Made by a program: the position numbers and the translations under genes. The notes below the pieces were generated by a model. That model had not been told where the DNA came from. It searched no databases and saw only the letters and a list, made by a program, of their open reading frames with translations. 64,000 bases of DNA, taken from assembly GCF_002930105.1 (NCBI RefSeq), contig NZ_PJRN01000004.1, positions 186,001 through 250,000 of the forward strand, written 5' to 3'. Of the stretch, positions 57,704 through 64,000 are shown piece after piece. How positions within the stretch are numbered: position 1 is the stretch's first letter; every line of letters starts with the position of its first letter. The stretch comes from Billgrantia saliphila. GTDB lineage: Bacteria; Pseudomonadota; Gammaproteobacteria; Pseudomonadales; Halomonadaceae.

Positions 57704-57736
57704 TCAAGCGCGTCGGTAATCTTCCTATAATCTCCC

Positions 57737-57757
57737 TTGACCCTCACGCGACGTGAG
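57737..57757 (+). promoter_or_regulatory. Possible MerR-type promoter with operator
   Basis: A -35-like TTGACC is followed at once by CTCACG-CGA-CGTGAG, a perfect dyad, as in MerR-controlled promoters where the dyad sits in a long spacer. The -10 is uncertain: CAGCCT at 57762 (19-base spacer) or CTGTAT at 57766. Confidence 0.5.
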
Positions 57758-57796
57758 CCTCCAGCCTGTATCTCGCCTGGACGAGAGGAGCCCCCG

Positions 57797-58822
57797 ATGT
57801 TGTTACGTATCGGTGAACTGGCCAAACGCAGCGGCCTGACCATTAGAACGCTTCACCACTACGACGACATCGGTCTGCTCGTGCCGTCCACGCGCTCCGA
57901 GGCCGGCTATCGGCTATACAGCCGCCGGGACATTGCGCGTCTGCATCGCATTCAGGCGCTGCGTTCCCTCGGCGTGTCGCTGGCCGACATCGGAGACCTG
58001 TTGGATCGGCCGGAACCGCCTCTGGCGAACATCGTCGAGCGGCAGATCGGCATGCTGGAAGAACGGATCGCACAGCAGACTCGGCTGCTCGACCGCCTCC
58101 AGCGGCTGCATCGCCAGTTCGTCGACACCGAAGAGCCGGACCTGACCGAATGGCTGAATACACTGGAGCTGATGACGATGTACGACCGATATTTCTCGCG
58201 TGACGAACTCGACCGCCTGCCTCTCTACCAGGTCGAGGCGACTCAACAGCCGGCGTGGCGGGAGATGATAGAAGCCGCCGAAGCGTTGCTCGCCCGCAAC
58301 GTGTCTCCGCAGGATCCGAAGGCCCAGACCCTGGCCGCGCGCTGGATGGCACAGCTCGAGCGGGACACCGCCGCCGACCCGACGCTGTTCGACAAGCTGA
58401 ACGCCATGCATGCCAACGAACCCGCCGCACAGCAACAACTCGGGGTCTCGCCCCAGGTGACGGAATACATGACCCGGGCTTTCGCCGAGAGCAAGCTGGC
58501 GATTTACCGCCGCCACCTATCGGATGCGGAGTTCGCCCACATGCGCGAACACTATCCCCGCTGCCTGCCCGAGTGGCCGCCGCTGATCGCCGAGCTGCGC
58601 CAACGACTGGACCAGGGGATCGCCCCGGAAGCGCCCGAGGTGCAGCGTCTGGCACGGCGCTGGTTGGAGCTACTGCGCCGCTTCGCCGGCGATGACCCGG
58701 CCACTCACAGCAAGATCCGCCAGGCCAACGCACAGGAGCCCGCACTGCGCGAAGGCACCTGGCTGGACGAGCGCCTAGAGGCCTACCTGGGCCAGGCCAT
58801 CGCCCACCTGACGGCGGCATGA
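57797..58822 (+). CDS. MerR-family regulator with two TipAS-like domains
   Basis: The protein has 341 residues. The N-terminal MerR winged helix is LLRIGELAKRSGLTIRTLHHYDDIGLLVPS (residues 2-31), with a dimerisation helix to about 110. The C-terminal 220 residues are two copies of the TipAS-type helical domain: AQTLAARWMAQLERDTAADPTLFDKLNAM near 180-208 and VQRLARRWLELLRRFAGDDPATHSKIRQA near 282-310. TipAS binds thiopeptide antibiotics through a Cys that is not evident here. The ATG has GAGAGGAG upstream. No partner gene is adjacent in the same orientation. Confidence 0.9.
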   Translation: MLLRIGELAKRSGLTIRTLHHYDDIGLLVPSTRSEAGYRLYSRRDIARLHRIQALRSLGVSLADIGDLLDRPEPPLANIVERQIGMLEERIAQQTRLLDRLQRLHRQFVDTEEPDLTEWLNTLELMTMYDRYFSRDELDRLPLYQVEATQQPAWREMIEAAEALLARNVSPQDPKAQTLAARWMAQLERDTAADPTLFDKLNAMHANEPAAQQQLGVSPQVTEYMTRAFAESKLAIYRRHLSDAEFAHMREHYPRCLPEWPPLIAELRQRLDQGIAPEAPEVQRLARRWLELLRRFAGDDPATHSKIRQANAQEPALREGTWLDERLEAYLGQAIAHLTAA

Positions 58823-58874
58823 CCTACCCACGGCCGGCGCCATCGGCGCTGGCCGCATGCCGCTCTTATTTTTG

Positions 58875-59798
58875 CTAAAGTTCGCGACTCCAGACTTGGC
58901 CTATCAGGTCCTTCCCGAAGCTGTGATGCGGCGCTTCGTCAATCAGTTCGAAGCCAGCTCTTTCGTAAATTCTTCGTGCACCGGTGAGCACGCTGTTGGT
59001 CCATAGGACCATTTTCTCGTAGCCGACTTGGCGGGCGAATTTCAAGCACTCGTCTACGAGGCGGCCACCTATCCCAAGCCCTCGGGCGCTGGGGTCGACA
59101 TAGAGGAGCCGTAGTTTTGCCGTCGTTTCGTTTTCCTTGACGACGAACACGGACCCAACAACTCGTCCATTCCTCTCGGCGATCCAGCACCGCTCCGCAC
59201 GCGGATCGAAATCACGCAAGAACTTCGCGGCGATTTCCGCAATCAATGCCTCGTACTCGCTGCTCCAGCCGTACTCCTGCGCATACAGAACCGCCTGGCG
59301 GTGGACGATCCAGCCCATGTCGCCTGGTTGTGGGTCGCGCAACACATAGTTCGAATCCGCTTCGCTGAGCAGGCTCTTGATCTGGTTCATGGCATCGATC
59401 AATTGCTGCTGCTCAGGCTCCGAAAGCCGCTTCAGCATGGCAACGACTTCACTCTGGGAGGCCTCATCCAGCGGCATGTAAGTCGCCCTGCCCAAGTCCG
59501 TAAGCTGTAACTGGGCGGCACGCCTATCGGAGGGCGAAGGAGACCTGGTGATGAGCCCTTGCGTTTCGAACCCTTTGAGAACACGGCTCACGTAACCCGC
59601 ATTGAGGCCAAGCTCCCGGCAGAGGTCCGAACTGGTAAGCAACGGCCGATGTGCCAACTCGTACAGGATGCGGACCTCGGTCAGAGAGAACCGACTCTCC
59701 AGAAGATGCTCGTGCAGCACCCCGATCTGCCGCGTATAGAAACGGTTGAAGCTCCGCACGATCCCGGCGCGCTCATCAAGAAGCTGATGTGTATCCAC
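58875..59798 (-). CDS. MarR-GNAT fusion protein
   Basis: The protein has about 307 residues: a MarR winged helix (about 5-145; LTSSDLCRELGLNAGYVSRVLKGFETQGLITRSPSPSDRRA) joined to a GNAT acetyltransferase (about 150-307; LYVDPSARGLGIGGRLVDECLKFA). GTG at 59798 is chosen because AAGGG lies eight bases upstream; a TTG at 59816 has no site. Fusions of this type are known in many bacteria as 'bifunctional HTH/GNAT' proteins. Their acetylation substrates are mostly unknown. It is divergent from a DUF899 gene across two strong dyads, so it should repress itself and that gene. Confidence 0.9.
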   Translation of the reverse strand: MDTHQLLDERAGIVRSFNRFYTRQIGVLHEHLLESRFSLTEVRILYELAHRPLLTSSDLCRELGLNAGYVSRVLKGFETQGLITRSPSPSDRRAAQLQLTDLGRATYMPLDEASQSEVVAMLKRLSEPEQQQLIDAMNQIKSLLSEADSNYVLRDPQPGDMGWIVHRQAVLYAQEYGWSSEYEALIAEIAAKFLRDFDPRAERCWIAERNGRVVGSVFVVKENETTAKLRLLYVDPSARGLGIGGRLVDECLKFARQVGYEKMVLWTNSVLTGARRIYERAGFELIDEAPHHSFGKDLIGQVWSREL

Positions 59799-59819
59799 GG
59801 AAGAAGCCCTTGCCAAAAG

Positions 59820-59853
59820 TTGCCTAAAGCAAACTATTAGTTGCTTTTAGCAA
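59820..59853. promoter_or_regulatory. Tandem MarR operators, TTGC-N5-GCAA twice
   Basis: TTGCCTAAAGCAA (59820-59832) and TTGCTTTTAGCAA (59841-59853) are two 13-base dyads with centres 21 bases apart, two helical turns. A further TTGCC half-site lies at 59810. They lie just upstream of the MarR-GNAT start. Confidence 0.75.
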
Positions 59854-59943
59854 GTATGTCAACGGCCGTGCACTCGCGCACCTGTCGAATCCGACTCCTC
59901 CAGGACGATGAACTCGTGCAACCTCACAAAAGGAGAAATCCTC

Positions 59944-60675
59944 ATGTCAACGCACGATGAAATATCTCAACCCGTCGTCTCCCGTGAAGAATGGCTCGCC
60001 GCCCGCAAGGAACTACTAGCAAGGGAAAAGGAGCTCACTCGCCTGCGCGACGACCTGAACGCCAAGCGCCGTGCCATGCCGTGGGTGAAAGTCGAGAAGG
60101 AATATATCTTCGATACGCCCGAAGGGCACAAGACGCTCGCCGAGCTGTTCGACGGGCGCAGCCAGTTGATCGTCCACCACTTCATGTTCGGCCCCGGCTG
60201 GGAAGCGGGCTGCGTCGGTTGCTCCTTCACGGCCGACCACATCGAAGGCACGCTGGTGCATCTTGAGCATCATGATGTGAGCCTGGTGCGAGTCTCGCGC
60301 GCACCGCTCGCCGAGCTCGAAGCCTATCGCAAGCGCATGGGCTGGCGCGCGAAGTGGGTATCCTCGTACGAAAGCGACTTCAACTACGACTATCATGTCT
60401 CGTTCCGACCCGAGGAAATCGCTCAGGGCGCGGTCACCTACAACTTCACCAAGACCGATGTCTCGATCGAAGATCTGAGCGGTCTCAGCGTGTTCTACCG
60501 AGACGCCGGTGGCGATATCTTCCACACCTATTCGACCTACGGGCGCGGCGACGAACTCGTCGACAGCACCTACATGCTGCTCGACATGACACCCAGGGGC
60601 CGTAACGAAACAGGGCCCCATCACAACCTGATGGACTGGGTGAAACGCCACGACGAATACGAATCGGCGAGATAG
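59944..60675 (+). CDS. DUF899 thioredoxin-like protein
   Basis: The protein has 243 residues. It matches the DUF899 family: REEWLAARKELLAREKELTRLRDDL, then VHHFMFGPGWEAGCVGCSFTADHIEG with two Cys (near 91 and 94), and the C-terminal TYGRGDELVDSTYMLLDMTPRGRNETG. The fold resembles AhpC/thioredoxin; CVGC looks like a redox pair. Function unknown. AAAGGAGAA precedes the start. The MarR-GNAT fusion is divergent and likely its regulator. Confidence 0.9.
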   Translation: MSTHDEISQPVVSREEWLAARKELLAREKELTRLRDDLNAKRRAMPWVKVEKEYIFDTPEGHKTLAELFDGRSQLIVHHFMFGPGWEAGCVGCSFTADHIEGTLVHLEHHDVSLVRVSRAPLAELEAYRKRMGWRAKWVSSYESDFNYDYHVSFRPEEIAQGAVTYNFTKTDVSIEDLSGLSVFYRDAGGDIFHTYSTYGRGDELVDSTYMLLDMTPRGRNETGPHHNLMDWVKRHDEYESAR

Positions 60676-60705
60676 TGTGGACGAACCGAATCGGGCCAGT
60701 CGCAA

Positions 60706-61596
60706 CTACCCATAACGCCGCTGCACGTGGCCCAGGTAACCGCCCGGGGTGAAGCCGGTGACCGCCTTGAAGTCATGAATGAAGTGCGACTGGTCGAAGT
60801 ACCCGGCCGCGTAGGCGGTATCGATCAGCGATACCGCCGCCCCACCCTGCTTGATCAGCTCGCGGCTGCGTGCGATGCGCAGCAGGCGGGCATAGCGCTT
60901 GGGCGAGAGCCCCACGTGGTGCTGGAACAACCGCTCCAGCCGACGCTGCCCGATCGGCAATCCGTCGACCAGGGCCGCGATGCTGCCCGGGCCATGTCCC
61001 TGGCGTGAGCGGCGGCGCAGCCATTCGAGCGATGCCGGCAATGCCGGATGCAGCGCCTCGGCATGGCGCAGCCGCTCCAGCAGGAAGCGTTCCAGCTGCG
61101 CAATGCACCCAGCGAGATCGGGCGCCTGGCATAACCTCTCGTGGAGCGCCTCGAGCGCCAGGTGACGCAGAGCATCGCCCGGCACCAGATCCCCTCCAAC
61201 CAGCGCGGACAACGCCTCGCCCAGAAACAGCGCCCCGCTTCCCGGCAGGAAGCGCACGCCGAGCAGGTCGAGATCCTCGTCAACTGTCAGTCGCGCCGTG
61301 CGCAGCTTGGGGCCGTCGACCCAACAGGCACCGGCAACGGCCTTCCCGTCGCGGCTCAAGGCACCACCGAAGTTGAACAAAAGTCCCAGGCCGCCATCGG
61401 GGTGCAGCAATTCCACCGCATCCGCCCCCGGGGCGGCGACACCCTTGGCGTGCCAGAAGCACTGCACGTGAGAGCGCAGCGCGGAGGTGGGGGCGAACTG
61501 CTGCAAGCGCAGGCCGGCCGCGGGCGCGACACCGACAGATCGAAAATCTACAATGCCGCGCCCGACGCCCAGGTTAGCTTGGGGCCTGTCATTCAC
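60706..61596 (-). CDS. AraC-family transcriptional regulator
   Basis: The protein has about 296 residues. The N-terminal part resembles DUF6597 (FAPTSALRSHVQCFWHAKG, LLHPDGGLGLLFNFGG), and the C-terminal part is two AraC helix-turn-helix motifs (RRLERLFQHHVGLSPKRYARLLRIARS; IDTAYAAGYFDQSHFIHDFKAVTGFTPGGYL). The start is GTG at 61596; no ATG fits. The target is unclear: it has no divergent partner within the gene pair, as the MFS gene at 61675 is on the same strand, and the DUF899 gene converges. It may regulate itself or a distant gene. Confidence 0.85.
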   Translation of the reverse strand: MNDRPQANLGVGRGIVDFRSVGVAPAAGLRLQQFAPTSALRSHVQCFWHAKGVAAPGADAVELLHPDGGLGLLFNFGGALSRDGKAVAGACWVDGPKLRTARLTVDEDLDLLGVRFLPGSGALFLGEALSALVGGDLVPGDALRHLALEALHERLCQAPDLAGCIAQLERFLLERLRHAEALHPALPASLEWLRRRSRQGHGPGSIAALVDGLPIGQRRLERLFQHHVGLSPKRYARLLRIARSRELIKQGGAAVSLIDTAYAAGYFDQSHFIHDFKAVTGFTPGGYLGHVQRRYG

Positions 61597-61674
61597 CGTC
61601 AGGAGATCCTCTGCGTTCTGAGTCGTCTTGGGTATCGTTCTTTCTATAGTACGCTGACTTCTTGCACCTAGCCT

Positions 61675-62874
61675 TCAAGTTCTGGCCATGCATGAGGCAG
61701 CAGCGGGTCGGGTAAGACGATCGAGCCTCCAACTCCACAAAGCCACTGCAAGGCCGGAAAGGGTAACCAGTGCTGCCACCCAACCCAGAGCATGAAGGCC
61801 CAAAAAGCTTTCAATCACGAAGCCACCTAGCGCCGCACCGCCAGCGTTTCCGACATTGAACGCAGCGATATTCGCCGCCGAGGCAAGGCTTGGCGCTCCC
61901 TCCGCCGACTTCAAGACACGCATCTGTAGTGGCGGCACTGTACCGAAAGCCGCAGCCCCCAGGAGAAAGACGGCGACAGCCATGAGAATGGTTTGATGCT
62001 GGGCAATCGACAGAAAGGCTAGCACAATCGCCAAAAATCCCAGGGAGCCGACGACTGTCGGCATGAGACGGCGATCAGCGAGGCGACCACCCACCAAGTT
62101 GCCAAGGATGAGACCGGCACCAAACAGGATCAACAACGGCCCTACTGACGTCTCGGCGAAGCCCGTAACACGCGTCAGAATGGGAGCGATATAGGTAAAG
62201 GCAGTGAAGACACCCCCATAGCCAAGTATCGTCATCGCCAGACCCAGCCAAACCTGTTTGCGCTTGAGCGCACCCAACTCCGCACGAACCCCCTGCCGTG
62301 ATTCTTGTTTCGTTTCGGGCACGAGCAGTGCAGTAGCGATGAAGGCAACGATAGCAATGCCGGTGACGGCCCAAAAAGTCGCCCTCCAGCCAAATGCCTG
62401 TCCAATGTAGGTTCCGAGTGGCACCCCAAGGATGTTTGCCAGCGTGGCGCCGGTGAACATGACGGCAATCGCTGTCGCTTGCTTCTCCTTTTGCACAAGG
62501 CTCGTTGCCACCACCGCACCAACACCGAAAAAAGCGCCGTGAGCGAAGGCCGTCATTATGCGCGCAGACATCAGCATCCAATAATCAGGCGCGATCGCGC
62601 AGCAAAGATTTCCAAAGGTGAACAGGGCCGTCAGGCCCAGCAGTAACTGCTTTCTAGGGAGTCCCGCCGTAAGTGCTGTCAGCAATGGTGCACCTACAAC
62701 GACACCCAAAGCATAACCTGTGATCAAAAGCCCAGCCGCTGAGATTGATACTTCGAGGTCCCTGCCAACTTCCAGCAGAAGGCCCATTATCACGAATTCC
62801 GTCGTGCCGATACCGAAGGCAGTTGCCGTCAAAGCGTAAAGAGCGATAGGAAGGCCGGAGTACTGCGGCACCAT
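61675..62874 (-). CDS. MFS transporter (DHA1, AraJ/YdhP-like)
   Basis: The protein has 399 residues with 12 predicted helices. FGIGTTEFVIMGLLLEVGRDLEVS and AFFGVGAVVATSLVQKEKQATAIAVMFTGATLANILGVPLGTYIGQ match the AraJ/YdhP-type exporters of arabinose derivatives, chloramphenicol or other drugs. The gene has visibly more A/T at third positions than its neighbours, as does the divergent LysR gene, which suggests a separate origin. The LysR gene at 63006 is the likely regulator. Confidence 0.9.
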   Translation of the reverse strand: MVPQYSGLPIALYALTATAFGIGTTEFVIMGLLLEVGRDLEVSISAAGLLITGYALGVVVGAPLLTALTAGLPRKQLLLGLTALFTFGNLCCAIAPDYWMLMSARIMTAFAHGAFFGVGAVVATSLVQKEKQATAIAVMFTGATLANILGVPLGTYIGQAFGWRATFWAVTGIAIVAFIATALLVPETKQESRQGVRAELGALKRKQVWLGLAMTILGYGGVFTAFTYIAPILTRVTGFAETSVGPLLILFGAGLILGNLVGGRLADRRLMPTVVGSLGFLAIVLAFLSIAQHQTILMAVAVFLLGAAAFGTVPPLQMRVLKSAEGAPSLASAANIAAFNVGNAGGAALGGFVIESFLGLHALGWVAALVTLSGLAVALWSWRLDRLTRPAAASCMART

Positions 62875-62977
62875 GCTGAGATCCTCACTTGGAAAACTTG
62901 ACCCTAAGGAAAGGGGCTCGGCCCAAGCATGCTGCGAGAGAAATTATTTGACTACATGGCACTTTGGAATAGCATAT

Positions 62978-62992
62978 GTGAATTTGTTTCAC
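62978..62992. promoter_or_regulatory. Inverted repeat in the MFS-LysR spacer
   Basis: GTGAA-TTTGT-TTCAC is a perfect dyad in the 131-base AT-rich spacer, 13 bases before the LysR start. Good candidate for the LysR site. Confidence 0.5.
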
Positions 62993-63005
62993 GGATCGAC
63001 AGCAT

Positions 63006-63926
63006 ATGAACTACGGCAACCGCAGCGGCGAAATGGAAGTCTTCGTACGGGTTATCGAGGCGGGAAGCTTTTCCGCAGCGGCACGCGAATTGGGACTCAC
63101 CCCATCGGCCGTCAGCAAGCTGATTGCCCGAATGGAAGTACGCCTTGGCATACGCCTTCTGACACGCACCGCAAGGACCCTGGCGCCGACACCTGAAGGA
63201 GAAGCCTATTATCAGCGCAGTGTGCGCATTCTTGCCGACATTGATGAGGCGGACCGCGCTGCGACGGAAGGCGTTGCGCCCAGCGGCAGATTACGCGTAT
63301 ATGCGTCAATTCCATTCGGCAACAACCTGCTCGCACCGCTGCTACCACGCTTCTTGGCTCAGTACCCTCGGATAAAGCTTGATCTCAGTTTTTCCGATGA
63401 GACAGCCAATCTGGTGGAAGAACGAGCCGATATTGCCATACGCATGGGTCCCCTACCGGACTCCGACCTCAAGGCACGGCGGCTCGGCACGACTCGGCTT
63501 TATATGGTCGCCTCACCCGACTATCTAGCGCAATACGGCACACCAGACAGGCCGGCCGACCTAGCACTCCATAATTGTCTCAATTTCAATTTCCAGCGCA
63601 CTATCGGACCGTGGCGTTTTGTTGAAGATAGAATCGATGCGCCCATCACAGGCAATGCAGAAGCAAACAACGGCGAAACACTACGTCAGCTCGTACTGGC
63701 AGGACTCGGCATGGGCCGGTTAGCCGCCTTCCATGTCGCTGACGACATTACCAGCGGCAGGCTCCTCCGAGTGCTGGCCGAGCACGATCTCAGTCACACG
63801 GAGGATATCCATGTGGTTTATGTCGATCGACGCCACATGGCGGGTCGCATACGGGCCTTCATCGATTTCCTAATCGAAGAGGTTGGACCCGTGCTTCGGA
63901 AGGCGGAACAGCGATGCGGCATATGA
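63006..63926 (+). CDS. LysR-family transcriptional regulator
   Basis: The protein has 306 residues. The helix-turn-helix is EVFVRVIEAGSFSAAARELGLTPSAVSKLIARMEVRLGIRLL in form, and the effector domain shows RADIAIRMGPLPDSDLKARRLG. Base composition is more AT-rich than most of the window, like the divergent MFS gene at 61675. The pair with the 131-base spacer looks like one regulator/exporter module. The last 74 bases of the window contain no feature. Confidence 0.9.
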   Translation: MNYGNRSGEMEVFVRVIEAGSFSAAARELGLTPSAVSKLIARMEVRLGIRLLTRTARTLAPTPEGEAYYQRSVRILADIDEADRAATEGVAPSGRLRVYASIPFGNNLLAPLLPRFLAQYPRIKLDLSFSDETANLVEERADIAIRMGPLPDSDLKARRLGTTRLYMVASPDYLAQYGTPDRPADLALHNCLNFNFQRTIGPWRFVEDRIDAPITGNAEANNGETLRQLVLAGLGMGRLAAFHVADDITSGRLLRVLAEHDLSHTEDIHVVYVDRRHMAGRIRAFIDFLIEEVGPVLRKAEQRCGI

Positions 63927-64000
63927 GAAGAGACGAACAAGTCGCTGGATCGGACTTCGTACCGATTCGCCCAGCGACCCCATGCCCTCTCTGCATGCCA

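Overview
The window looks like chromosomal DNA of a GC-rich gammaproteobacterium, most like Halomonas and its relatives. This is an inference from acidic proteins, GC-rich third codon positions, strong GGAGG-type ribosome binding sites and the gene set. I saw no rRNA, tRNA, CRISPR array, transposase, integrase or plasmid/phage gene, and no gene-free stretch over 300 bases (the longest gap is about 280). About 60 genes are called. Long antisense open frames caused by high GC were left out.

Layout. 1-5262: one giant minus-strand gene (at least 1754 codons, running off the left edge) for an acidic LysM and DUF4781-like protein with internal repeats. It is the least understood gene here. 5.3-9.8 kb: LysR/flavin reductase divergon, small cupin, and a MarR gene facing an EamA exporter-nitroreductase operon with a visible operator. 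9.8-13.9 kb: alkylation repair pair (Ada/AlkA fusion plus Ogt), then a GNAT-PaiB-GNAT operon. 13.9-20 kb: MocR regulator, PAS-GGDEF protein, SRPBCC and LolA-like proteins, endonuclease IV, arylamine N-acetyltransferase, FMN reductase. 20.2-22.5 kb: ArsR-type regulator divergent from a P450-monooxygenase operon. 22.6-31.7 kb: two LysE exporters, a LysR/azoreductase divergon, SDR/TetR, LysR/aldo-keto reductase and MFS/AraC divergons. 31.8-42.6 kb: glycolipid-binding-domain protein, drug exporter with XRE regulator, MFS-LysE operon with Lrp regulator, a second alkylation repair gene (ada), SDR, VOC and DUF1428 proteins, quinone oxidoreductase, small membrane peptide. 42.6-47 kb: the Lhr helicase. 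47.2-55.3 kb: exporter-SDR operon with LysR, cupin, DUF1127 peptide, an ECF41 sigma operon with a matching promoter, and another LysR/azoreductase divergon. 55.3-57.7 kb: PadR-MFS-ArsH metalloid-type operon with twin operators. 57.8-64 kb: MerR/TipAS regulator, MarR-GNAT fusion with DUF899 protein, AraC, and an MFS/LysR divergon of lower GC.

Together the genes read as a dense stress and xenobiotic-response region. Almost every enzyme or exporter sits back to back with its own one-component regulator, and several intergenic spaces hold clear inverted repeats. The most promising undescribed elements are the giant LysM/DUF4781 protein, the PadR-controlled ArsH operon with two near-identical 19-bp operators, the ECF41-monooxygenase operon with a TGTCACA-N16-CGTC promoter, and the MarR-GNAT fusion with tandem TTGC-N5-GCAA operators.
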